A stretch of DNA of 64,000 nt, from the NCBI GenBank assembly GCA_041395865.1, contig JAWKZQ010000001.1, positions 248,001-312,000 on the forward strand, written 5' to 3'. A program made the translations under genes and the position numbers. Positions 16,927 to 24,949 of this stretch are shown in pieces. The DNA comes from IMCC2047 sp041395865 (GTDB lineage Bacteria > Pseudomonadota > Gammaproteobacteria > Pseudomonadales > IMCC2047). The notes beneath the pieces are model-generated. The model did no database searches and was not told where the DNA came from. It worked only from the letters and a program-made list of their open reading frames with translations. The stretch's first letter is position 1. Each line of letters begins with the position of its first letter.

Positions 16927-17990
16927 GACCAGCTCCTGCGCCGAACAGATAAAATCAGGCTTACAAAGAAAGGGATTCCAATAAGCGAGGTAATAATGCC
17001 CACCGGGTAAATCACCCCGGGCGTGACCGATTTACTGACCAGGGAAGTTAAGGACATCATCAAGGCACCAGCAAAAATCGACATGGGCAGGAAAAAGCGC
17101 TGATCTTCTCCAACCAGTAAACGCGCAATGTGCGGTCCCACCAAACCAACAAAACTAATGGTGCCGACAAAGGATACGGCTGTCGCCGCCAGTATTGTCA
17201 CGCCAATCAATACATGAAGACGCAGCTTTTGTACGTCAATACCGAGAGCTGTGGCGCGGTCGTCGCCCAAGCGTAAAGCCGTTAAAGACCAACTGCGATA
17301 TAGGAAAAACGGCACTACGACAACCAGTACCACCGCGCAAATAGCGACCTTTTCCCAGCTGGCTCGCGACAATGATCCCATCATCCAAAAGACAATCTGC
17401 ATCAGCTGAACATCCGTAGCGGCATATTGCAGCAAGCCAAGCAACGCATTGAAGGTAAATAACAGTGCAATACCGATCAACACCATGGTCTCGGTAGATG
17501 CACCTCGCAGTCGGGTAAACAGGAAGAGCAAATACGCCGTCAGGAGTGCAAAAATAAAAGCATTGATAGTAATCAGGGCATTACTGCCAAAGGGCAACAG
17601 CTCTACGCCAAGCACAATTGCTAACGCCGCACCAAAGGCTGCTGCCGAAGAAATTCCAAGCGTAAAGGGTTCAGCCAGTGGATTATTGAGAATAGTCTGC
17701 ATCTCGGCGCCAGCCGCAGCCAGCATAGCGCCCACCAGTAGCGCCATCAAGGCTATCGGAAACCGCAGGCTCCACACCACCACCTTGAGCTGAGGTCCAT
17801 GGGCAAGGGGATCTGCAAGCACCGCCAATATCTCTGTCAGTGAATAGTCACCGGGGCCAGTGCTAATATCCAGACACAGGCTAACCAGCAAAGCCAAACA
17901 GGCTAACAACAGCATGAGGCCACGTCGCCGTGTACGCTGACGATATCCTGTTGCCGATTTTGGTAAGGCAGTGTGCGCTAAATGCTTCAT
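16923..17990 (-). CDS. Iron-complex ABC transporter permease (FecCD family)
   Basis: A 355-residue inner-membrane protein with about ten helices. FecCD hallmarks include GAMLAAAGAEMQTILNNPLAEPFTLGISSAAAFGAALAI, GIDVQKLRLHVLIG and FVGTISFVGLVGPHIARLLVGEDQR, the loop that contacts the ATPase. The N-terminus has a basic stretch (TGYRQRTRRRG) before the first helix. A single permease gene implies a homodimer. It lies two bases downstream of the DUF2218 gene and overlaps the ATPase gene. Confidence 0.92.
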   Translation of the reverse strand: MKHLAHTALPKSATGYRQRTRRRGLMLLLACLALLVSLCLDISTGPGDYSLTEILAVLADPLAHGPQLKVVVWSLRFPIALMALLVGAMLAAAGAEMQTILNNPLAEPFTLGISSAAAFGAALAIVLGVELLPFGSNALITINAFIFALLTAYLLFLFTRLRGASTETMVLIGIALLFTFNALLGLLQYAATDVQLMQIVFWMMGSLSRASWEKVAICAVVLVVVVPFFLYRSWSLTALRLGDDRATALGIDVQKLRLHVLIGVTILAATAVSFVGTISFVGLVGPHIARLLVGEDQRFFLPMSIFAGALMMSLTSLVSKSVTPGVIYPVGIITSLIGIPFFVSLILSVRRRSWS

Positions 17991-17992
17991 GC

Positions 17993-18286
17993 TCAGGTGT
18001 TATCCCACTGCACAGTCACATTTTTTAGCTCACCGAAGCGCGTAACATGGCTGTTGATAATCGTTTTTACGGCCTCTAACGCCTGATCGCTATCGGCTTT
18101 ACAACAAAAATGCATTTCCCGGCCATCCGCAAACATACGGCACAGGCCCATTGGAAAGGCCACCGTAGCAACCTCGGTTTCCTGCGTTACTTCAACCTTT
18201 CGCGCAAAGTGCTTACTGAGAGATTTAATGTATTTTTCGGCCTTATCGGCCCTGAGTGTCAAATTGGATGAAGGCATAAAACTCAC
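17993..18286 (-). CDS. DUF2218 domain protein within the iron-uptake operon
   Basis: A 97-residue soluble protein covering the whole DUF2218 domain: KAEKYIKSLSKHFARKVEV, then GLCRMFADGREMHFCCKADSDQALEAVKTIINSHVTRFGE. The family has a conserved His/Cys-containing core and unknown function, and it is often seen beside siderophore transporters. Here it overlaps the binding-protein stop (ATGA) and ends two bases before the permease start, so it is part of the transport operon. A cytoplasmic role in handling or releasing the imported iron complex is an inference. Cys and His in MHFCC could bind metal. Confidence 0.75.
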   Translation of the reverse strand: MSFMPSSNLTLRADKAEKYIKSLSKHFARKVEVTQETEVATVAFPMGLCRMFADGREMHFCCKADSDQALEAVKTIINSHVTRFGELKNVTVQWDNT

Positions 18287-19401
18287 TCGTAAGAAACAGC
18301 ATAGGTACCGGCAAGGTCGACCGGCTCGAATAAAGACAGCATCTGCTGAAGAACCTGCTCAGGATTCAAATCTGCAAATAACTCGGGGTGCAACCACTGG
18401 GCAATTTTCTGCAACGCGTAGACATTTAAGGGGGAGTTATAAAAATGATGCCAAATTCCATGAGCCTGGCCACTCACCGTAGCGGGCAAATTTATAAACC
18501 CTTCGCGCTGCAGCGCATGCTCCAGTGAGTCCTGCGCAATTCCATTTGTTACTCCCGGACCCAGCAAAATATGTGTAGAGTGCGCGGCACCACCCTTGCG
18601 TAACGAGCCGATAGCAGAGCCAATATAGACCTCCGGTGCCGTAGCAATTACATGTTCCTGGTTCAGCTGACCAACAGCGCCCGGTAGCAATTCCTCAGCA
18701 ACATTACAGCCACCAGCCGCTTCAACAAGGTCTGCAAACATTCCCCTGGAAATGGTAATGCAACAACTTTGCTGTGTGTCGACACGCATTTCCAGAAAAA
18801 CACTCGGGCAGTGCTGGGGAGGCGATTTCTGCAAGCGGTCAGTGACCTTGGCAACCTCCGACTCGTAAAAGTTTACAAACGCGGCTGCCTGCTTTTCCAT
18901 CCCCAACACTTTGCCGAAAATTTCAACGCTACGAGCCGTGTTCTCCAGCGGTTGCTGCCTGAAGTCGATAAACACCACCGGAATGCCGGCCTGGGTCAGT
19001 TGATCAATTATATGTTTTGACCTGGCCCCGGGGCCGTGTCCCTGAAGCCCAAAAATCGCCACATCGGGGTTTGCCAGGATCGCCCGCTCAACACTGACGG
19101 TGTCCTCAGATGTTTGACCGAATGTTGGAATTTCATCAATGCCCGGAAAAGCCTGGCGGTAACGGGCAAAGCTATCCGGATCAAAACGACGGAACTCATC
19201 CATCATGGCAGCAACATGAGAAACCGGGTTCTTAACGCCCAGGATACCCAGCACAGCCATAAAACGGCCTTCTCCCAGAATCACCTTGTCTGCAGGGCTA
19301 TCAAGGACCACTTCTCTGCCGGCAAGATCAACAACCCGGATTTCAGCAAAAGCCAGTACAGGTAACAGACTGGCAAACAGCACCACAACAAATCGCAACA
19401 T
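18283..19401 (-). CDS. Iron-complex ABC transporter substrate-binding protein
   Basis: The periplasmic binding protein of the operon. The 372 residues begin with a Sec signal (MLRFVVVLFASLLPVLAFA, cut before EIRVVD), then the class III fold opening VVDLAGREVVLDSPADKVILG and FGQTSEDTVSVERAILANPDVAIFG. It is longer than the usual 300 or so residues, with extra segments around the QSCCITISRGMF region, which holds paired cysteines, and near the C-terminus. It is likely to deliver a ferric complex to the FecCD-type permease. The ligand is unknown. A 100-base gap separates it from the receptor gene. Confidence 0.85.
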   Translation of the reverse strand: MLRFVVVLFASLLPVLAFAEIRVVDLAGREVVLDSPADKVILGEGRFMAVLGILGVKNPVSHVAAMMDEFRRFDPDSFARYRQAFPGIDEIPTFGQTSEDTVSVERAILANPDVAIFGLQGHGPGARSKHIIDQLTQAGIPVVFIDFRQQPLENTARSVEIFGKVLGMEKQAAAFVNFYESEVAKVTDRLQKSPPQHCPSVFLEMRVDTQQSCCITISRGMFADLVEAAGGCNVAEELLPGAVGQLNQEHVIATAPEVYIGSAIGSLRKGGAAHSTHILLGPGVTNGIAQDSLEHALQREGFINLPATVSGQAHGIWHHFYNSPLNVYALQKIAQWLHPELFADLNPEQVLQQMLSLFEPVDLAGTYAVSYE

Positions 19402-19488
19402 CCAGCCTCCCTCCCGGCTTTCGGATACCGTTTCACGTTAAGAGGCCCACAATCATGTGAGCCCCAAAGCTACGCAGAATCAATAGAA

Positions 19489-19501
19489 AACAATAATTGT
19501 T
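19489..19501 (-). terminator. Short palindrome after the TonB receptor gene
   Basis: AACAAT-A-ATTGTT directly follows the receptor stop, with TTCTATT next on the minus strand. It is a weak hairpin that might attenuate transcription into the binding-protein operon. Confidence 0.25.
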
Positions 19502-21634
19502 CTAAAACTTGTAGCTCGCATAAACCCTGATATCACGACCCGGCTCAGGTAAACCATAGGGGTCCGACGAATCATCGCGCGAATAGAAAGTTCCCTGATC
19601 GTAATAGAACTTATCGAACAGGTTGTTGATTGCCAACCCCAGGGTAAGGTCGTCATTCGGTGCCCACTGGACGAAGACATCATGCACACCATAACCGGCT
19701 TTCTCATCCTGGCCACTTCGAACATCGGTCAGCCTTTCCACAAAACGGGCATCCCAGCCAAGCAAGATATCAGGCGAATAATCATACTCAAGCCCAAGGG
19801 TCCAGGTACGACCGTAAGCGGTACCCAACCCCATATCCCCACTTGAAAGCGGTTCGCCATCCAGTTCTGGTTTGCTGTGCGAGACCCCTGCATTCAGGGC
19901 CAAACTGTCCCAATAATAGGCCATTCTCAACGCATAGCCTTCCACTTCCACATCGTCAAGGTAACTGTAACGGGTAGTGGTAGAGGTATACTGGGCATTT
20001 TTTATCGTCTGGCGATAAATTTCACCACTGGCGGCAAAGTTACCCGCATCGTATTTGAAACCAAGCTCGAAGTTATCTGACTCTTCCGCCTTGAGTTCTC
20101 CAAGCCCCAGGGTCGCTCCTGAAACGGCCCCCGTGGTATCTGGACCCATGTAGCTGGCCAGTGTTGTTCCGTTTGGCGGCAACTCTAGGAAAAAAACCTC
20201 CGGACTGCTGACACCCTTAAATGCCTTGGCATAACCCAGGCTTATTTCCAGCGACTCGTTAACATCGAAGCTGAACGTGGCATTCGGGCTAATGGCGTCA
20301 TCCTTGATATTCACACCGTTATTATCGGTATAGTCGTAATCATCGTATCGAGCACCGGTACTCAGGCGAAGCGAATCGGTCAACTCAAGGTCGGCCTGGA
20401 TGAAAAGCGCCCGCACCTCAGTCTCCTCTTCATCAAACCCCGCCACCGACGGGTTAATCAGGTAAGCCTCATCGTCACGGTATTCAAAGCCATATTCCAG
20501 GGTGTGTGCGCCAAACAGCGAGGTATTACGGATATCGAAACCGCGGCTCTCGACACCTCCCCCATGCCAAGCGCCATTGTAGTAATCGGCAAACGGCCAC
20601 AGGGTTGGAGGCCCGGGAGGGAAAGGAGGGAATGAAGAGGCAAGCCACAGATCTCCGCGCTTTTCGATAGTGCTATCTGTGTAGTAAAGCGTTGTAGAAA
20701 GGTCAACCAGCTGACTTTCAGGATTATAGGTATAGTTACCTGTCCAGGATTCGCGCTCAGTCCTCTGGTCCACCGGCACATTTTGATAGACCGGGTGGAA
20801 TAGTGCGCCCATATTGGGTCGCGCATAGCGCTTTCCTTCATCCTCATAGGTTTCGTAACTGATCGAGAAATAATGCCCATCGGCAATATCTCCGCTCAAT
20901 TTGATCCGCGCATCTTTCTGCAGCTGTTCGGTTTCATCAATCTTGTTGCCCTGGCCATCTTCATAATCATCGTTAGACTCATAGTGAGTCACACTGGCAA
21001 GCAGGCCAATTTTGTCAGTCAACAACCCATAAGCACTCAAATGGTTTTTCCAACCATCGTTATTACTGAAAAAACCGCTCTTGACAAATAGACCCGATGT
21101 TTCACCCGGACGCAGCATGTCTTGAGCATCCTTTAAGTTAAAGTGTATTGCACCGCCAAGCGCGCCCGCACCATCAGCCGCATTTCCTGCACCCGGTTTA
21201 ATCACAATATCCTTGATCAACTCGGGTTCGACATGAACACGACCCTGGTGGTGATAAAGGTATCCTGCCTGCGTCGCACCATCGATAGTGACATTCAGCA
21301 GGGTATCCTCCAGGCCACGCACATAAATTTTCTGTGCAACAGGTGCGCCGCCACCGACGGTAATCGATGGATCGTGGCGCAACAGGTCTGCAAGATCAGA
21401 TGCCTGCCTCGCCTCGATAATATCGTCGGTCAAGGCAACGTTATAACCCTCCTCAGCCTGGCCAAGCACCCTGATAGTCTCAAGATACTGGGCCTGCTCC
21501 TCGGCTTGTACATAACCAGCAGCTGTTAAAGCAAAAATCGCTGAAATCATTAACTTCGGTTTCAATAATAGGGGGGGTTTTGCGATCTCTGATATCTGAG
21601 TGTATTTATGCATTGTGTGAATCTGTTGGGCCAT
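19502..21634 (-). CDS. TonB-dependent outer-membrane receptor
   Basis: A 710-residue gated outer-membrane channel. The start ATG 21634 follows AGGGA; a long N-region and signal end near AAGYVQA-EE. The plug domain includes ARQASDLADLLRHDPSITVGGGAPVAQKIYVRGLED, and the barrel ends with the aromatic C-terminus RDIRVYASYKF. A Pro-rich segment ASSFPPFPPGPPTLWPF lies in a predicted outer loop. It belongs with the ABC transporter genes downstream, and the Fur box at 21671-21685 lies 37 bases upstream of the start. The ligand is unknown, most likely a siderophore or haem-like iron complex. Confidence 0.9.
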   Translation of the reverse strand: MAQQIHTMHKYTQISEIAKPPLLLKPKLMISAIFALTAAGYVQAEEQAQYLETIRVLGQAEEGYNVALTDDIIEARQASDLADLLRHDPSITVGGGAPVAQKIYVRGLEDTLLNVTIDGATQAGYLYHHQGRVHVEPELIKDIVIKPGAGNAADGAGALGGAIHFNLKDAQDMLRPGETSGLFVKSGFFSNNDGWKNHLSAYGLLTDKIGLLASVTHYESNDDYEDGQGNKIDETEQLQKDARIKLSGDIADGHYFSISYETYEDEGKRYARPNMGALFHPVYQNVPVDQRTERESWTGNYTYNPESQLVDLSTTLYYTDSTIEKRGDLWLASSFPPFPPGPPTLWPFADYYNGAWHGGGVESRGFDIRNTSLFGAHTLEYGFEYRDDEAYLINPSVAGFDEEETEVRALFIQADLELTDSLRLSTGARYDDYDYTDNNGVNIKDDAISPNATFSFDVNESLEISLGYAKAFKGVSSPEVFFLELPPNGTTLASYMGPDTTGAVSGATLGLGELKAEESDNFELGFKYDAGNFAASGEIYRQTIKNAQYTSTTTRYSYLDDVEVEGYALRMAYYWDSLALNAGVSHSKPELDGEPLSSGDMGLGTAYGRTWTLGLEYDYSPDILLGWDARFVERLTDVRSGQDEKAGYGVHDVFVQWAPNDDLTLGLAINNLFDKFYYDQGTFYSRDDSSDPYGLPEPGRDIRVYASYKF

Positions 21635-21670
21635 ACCGATCCCTGTTGAATCAATTAAAGGTGACCTGTA

Positions 21671-21685
21671 TGATAATGATTCTCA
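21671..21685. promoter_or_regulatory. Fur box in the receptor/araC divergent promoter
   Basis: TGATAATGATTCTCA differs from the 7-1-7 Fur consensus TGATAATNATTATCA at one base. It lies between the divergent starts, 37 bases from the receptor and 17 from the regulator, so both may be repressed by Fur-Fe(II). Confidence 0.75.
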
Positions 21686-21701
21686 TAAACATTTACTTTT
21701 G

Positions 21702-22715
21702 ATGAATCGTTTAATTGTTTTGCGTAAGAATCAATCTTGCCAGTTTCCCAAAAATCAACAGCCGGGACAGCAACACTCGATGACTTTAGCGTGCCCCAAA
21801 GAATCAGCCGCCCCCCCTGCAGCAACCAGGGCTGGTTTGGACTCTCATATTGAAGGGCGCTGCACCTTTAATGAAATAGGCCTTGACCTAGAGATTCACG
21901 CCAATGACAGCGTAGAGAGAAGCACTGACCATGCAAGATTTACCGTTTCTCCAAAATTGACCGTTGCACTCATTCTGGAAGGCGACCTGGATGCTGCCGT
22001 TAATAACCACGCACTGGTCATGACCGCCCGCGACGGGCCGAAAGGATATCTCTGGGTCAATACACAAGAAGCCAACCTTGACCGTTGGATACGCTCAGGA
22101 CAAAGGGTGCGCAAGGTGACCATCAGCCTGGCTCTGGAAAAATGTCACAATATTTTCGATATGGAGGCCCTGTATCGATCCATCGGGCTTACCGAGCAAA
22201 ACCCTGATATGGCGTTAGTCCCGTGGCAGCCCACCCCACAAAGCCTCAGACATGCAGAAGAAATTCTCCATCTTGATCAACAGGGAGCCAACCTGGATCG
22301 GCTGGAAAGTATTGTTGCCGCTTTATCGATTGTTCGACAGGCATTCTCCTTCTGTGAAGGCGAGCAGAAACCAGCTTACAGCATGCAACCCAACACCCGG
22401 GACAGCAAACGTGCCCGCCTGGCACGTGAATTTATTCTTAGTAATATTAACCAACCGCTCAATATTGAGGTGGTTTCCAAAAATTCAGGCATGAGCATCA
22501 GCACGTTACAGCGTATCTTCAAAAACTGTTTCGGCTGTACGGTGATGGAGTTTATTCGCATACGAAGACTTGAACTGGCACGCCTGGCACTTCTGGATGA
22601 GGGCATAACCGTTGGCCAAGCCGCTTGCATTGCCGGCTACTCGAACACCGCAAACTTTTCTACAGCTTTTCAACGCGAGTTCGGATATTCTCCATCCTCC
22701 TGTATCCGCAATTAA
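21702..22715 (+). CDS. AraC-family transcriptional regulator (PchR-like)
   Basis: A 337-residue regulator. The C-terminal 95 residues hold the two helix-turn-helix units: NQPLNIEVVSKNSGMSISTLQRIFKNCFG and EGITVGQAACIAGYSNTANFSTAFQREFGYSP, the AraC signature. The N-terminal 220 residues resemble the PchR-type sensor domain, which in that family responds to ferric siderophores; the ligand here is unknown. It is divergent from the TonB receptor and shares the Fur box, a common layout for a siderophore-sensing activator. ATG 21702 is preferred to the overlapping TTG 21699. A sulfotransferase gene follows after 13 bases. Confidence 0.85.
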   Translation: MNRLIVLRKNQSCQFPKNQQPGQQHSMTLACPKESAAPPAATRAGLDSHIEGRCTFNEIGLDLEIHANDSVERSTDHARFTVSPKLTVALILEGDLDAAVNNHALVMTARDGPKGYLWVNTQEANLDRWIRSGQRVRKVTISLALEKCHNIFDMEALYRSIGLTEQNPDMALVPWQPTPQSLRHAEEILHLDQQGANLDRLESIVAALSIVRQAFSFCEGEQKPAYSMQPNTRDSKRARLAREFILSNINQPLNIEVVSKNSGMSISTLQRIFKNCFGCTVMEFIRIRRLELARLALLDEGITVGQAACIAGYSNTANFSTAFQREFGYSPSSCIRN

Positions 22716-22728
22716 GGTTTCAATCGTT

Positions 22729-23334
22729 ATGCAAATTATTGGCGCCGGACTGGGTAGAACCGGAACCACCTCGCTTAAAATTGCCCTGCAGTTACTGACG
22801 GGAAAACCCAGCTATCACATGGCTGACATCTTTGAAAATCCTTCCCACATTGAGTTCTGGCATAGCAAGGCCACTGGCGAAACGGTCGACTGGAATAGGT
22901 TTTTCGCCTCCTACGGATCAGCCATTGACTGGCCTGCGGCAGCCTTCTGGCCGGAGCTGATGAGGGTTTACCCGGAAGCTAAAGTCTTACTTTCGGAGCG
23001 CGACCCGGAATCCTGGTGGAAGAGTGCCAACCGCACGATTTTCCCCAAAATACTGCAGGCAACAGGCCCCTGGCGAGAAATGATGGATAGCCTCTTCGCA
23101 AAGCACTTTACCCTGGCATTAACCGATAAAACTGCCTGCATTGCAGCGTACCAGCGTAACACTGAGCGCGTACTTGATGAAGTGCCCGCGCAAAGGTTGA
23201 TACGCTGGCAAGCCGAGGACGGGTGGAAACCTATCTGTGAAGCACTCGGGGTCGACAAACCCAATCAACCCTTTCCCAAAGCGAATACCACCGAAGACTT
23301 CCTCAAGTCCCAAGCAACCTCCAGCGAGGGCTAA
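22729..23334 (+). CDS. PAPS-dependent sulfotransferase family protein
   Basis: A 201-residue protein. It starts at ATG 22729, 13 bases after the araC stop; the open frame extends upstream inside araC but lacks family sequence. The 5'-phosphosulfate loop GAGLGRTGTTSLK is at residues 5-17, and the 3'-phosphate site resembles VLLSERDPESWWKS near 85-98. The family transfers sulfate from PAPS to alcohols or amines; the acceptor is unknown. Being co-directional with the siderophore-type regulator and lying 7 kb from a PAPS-making operon, it may sulfate a molecule connected with iron uptake. That link is an inference. Confidence 0.75.
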   Translation: MQIIGAGLGRTGTTSLKIALQLLTGKPSYHMADIFENPSHIEFWHSKATGETVDWNRFFASYGSAIDWPAAAFWPELMRVYPEAKVLLSERDPESWWKSANRTIFPKILQATGPWREMMDSLFAKHFTLALTDKTACIAAYQRNTERVLDEVPAQRLIRWQAEDGWKPICEALGVDKPNQPFPKANTTEDFLKSQATSSEG

Positions 23335-23473
23335 CCACAGCCCAGCTAGGACATGAAAGAAATATCGGCGTCGGTAGCCTGCTCAAGCACTGCATTCCAT
23401 ACCATGTCCAAGGACACCCACGCAGAAGCAGCACTTGATCCGCACAAAACCGTTTGGGTTTAGATAGTTGCCC

Positions 23474-23501
23474 GCCTCTTTGGGTAACTACCCAAAGAGG
23501 C
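23474..23501 (+). terminator. Perfect 12-bp hairpin between sulfotransferase and efflux genes
   Basis: GCCTCTTTGGGT (23474-23485) pairs exactly with ACCCAAAGAGGC (23490-23501) around AACT. It sits between two converging genes. T-runs are poor on both sides, so it may be a bidirectional terminator or a repeat. Confidence 0.5.
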
Positions 23502-23545
23502 TCAACTTCTTCAAAACCATTATCACTCAACGGACCCTAATCCGT

Positions 23546-24949
23546 TCAGAGCCCTCCCAGGGCGCGATACAGGTTGATGGTTTGCTGGGCAAAGTCGATT
23601 TTCGATGCCGTCAGTTCGCGCTCGGCATCCAGCAGGGTGCGCTCGGCATCCAGCACATCCAAAAACGACTCGGCTCCGGCGTTGTAGCGCAACTTCACCA
23701 GCTCTACCGATTCGCGGCTGGCGACTACCGATTCCTGCAGGGTTTGGTAACGCAAACGTTCCTGGGCATGGCGCATCAGGGCTGTGTTGACCTCCTCCAA
23801 CGCCGCCAGCACGACACCGTCATAGCGCGCCAGTTGCGCCTCGGCGTTCGCCTCCGCCTGGGCAATGCGGGCCCGAATAGCGCTGCGATTAAACAGGTTC
23901 CAGACAATGCCAGGCCCCAATGAATAATTACTGGCACTGTGATTGTCCAGATCGGCACGGCTCGCGGCAGCAACACCGTAACTGGCGGCAAACCGAACCG
24001 TTGGGAACAGGTCCGCAGTCGCCACGCCCACCTGCGCGGTCAGGCCGGCCAAGGCCCGTTCGGCTTCGCGAATATCGGGGCGGCGGCGGATCAGCGAAGC
24101 CGGATCACCAACGGCGGTGAAGGTTGGTAGGGCGGGAAAGACCGTACGACGCTGCAGGTTCACATCCAGCGGACCGGGTACACGCCCCGTCAAACGCGCC
24201 AGCCGGTTCAGCGCCGCGTTTTCGGCACTGACGGTAATCGGCAGCAACGCCTGGGTCGCCGTCAACTGGGCTCGAGCCCGCGTGGTATCCAGGTGCGAGG
24301 CAATCCCTTCACGCGCCAGTGTCTGGGTTAATTCCAGTGTTTCACGCTGGTTGTTGATATTGCGCTCCACCACCTTGCGCCGCTCCTGGGCGCCACGCAA
24401 ATCGAAATAGGCCGAGGCCACATCCGCGATGACGATGCGTTTAACATCATCCTGAAGTGCCTGGTTGCGTTCAAAGTCACGCTGGGCCGCCTCAATGCTG
24501 CGCCGCACCCGTCCGAAGACATCGAGTTCCCAGGCCAGTCCCAGCGAGGCTGAACTGATGGTACGCGTTTCCGTCGGCTGGCCGCTGACCGCCGATGGCC
24601 GCGATCGCTCGGCACCGGCCTCAAGATCCAGCGATGGCTGTAACCCGGTCCTGGACTCCTTCAGCAAGGCGCGTGCCGCATTGAGGTTGGCCATAGCAAC
24701 GCGCAGGTCCGTATTGGCTACCAGCGCCTGCTCGATCAACCGGGTCAGGGTCGGGTCGCGTAACTGCAACCACCAGGCCTGCACCGGCGCCTGTTGCAGA
24801 TAAAACTGCTGGCTGGCAATGCTTTGCATACTGACGGACGTAAAGGGCTGGTCTGGGGCCAACGGCGGTGGCGACGGCTCCTGATAATCCGGTCCGACGG
24901 CTGCACAGCCGCCCAGTAACAGGGCGAATACTGCACTCAAATGTCTCAT
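23546..24949 (-). CDS. RND efflux outer-membrane lipoprotein (OprN/NodT family)
   Basis: The outer-membrane channel of a tripartite multidrug pump. The 467 residues start with a lipoprotein signal and lipobox LLGGC (Cys15). The TolC-type repeats follow, including VQAWWLQLRDPTLTRLIEQALVANTDLRVAMANLNAARA, LAREGIASHLDTTRARAQL and LRYNAGAESFLDVLDAERTLLDAERELTASK. Its start overlaps the stop of the RND permease by four bases, making it the last gene of the adaptor-permease-channel operon. Export to the outer medium is expected. Confidence 0.93.
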   Translation of the reverse strand: MRHLSAVFALLLGGCAAVGPDYQEPSPPPLAPDQPFTSVSMQSIASQQFYLQQAPVQAWWLQLRDPTLTRLIEQALVANTDLRVAMANLNAARALLKESRTGLQPSLDLEAGAERSRPSAVSGQPTETRTISSASLGLAWELDVFGRVRRSIEAAQRDFERNQALQDDVKRIVIADVASAYFDLRGAQERRKVVERNINNQRETLELTQTLAREGIASHLDTTRARAQLTATQALLPITVSAENAALNRLARLTGRVPGPLDVNLQRRTVFPALPTFTAVGDPASLIRRRPDIREAERALAGLTAQVGVATADLFPTVRFAASYGVAAASRADLDNHSASNYSLGPGIVWNLFNRSAIRARIAQAEANAEAQLARYDGVVLAALEEVNTALMRHAQERLRYQTLQESVVASRESVELVKLRYNAGAESFLDVLDAERTLLDAERELTASKIDFAQQTINLYRALGGL

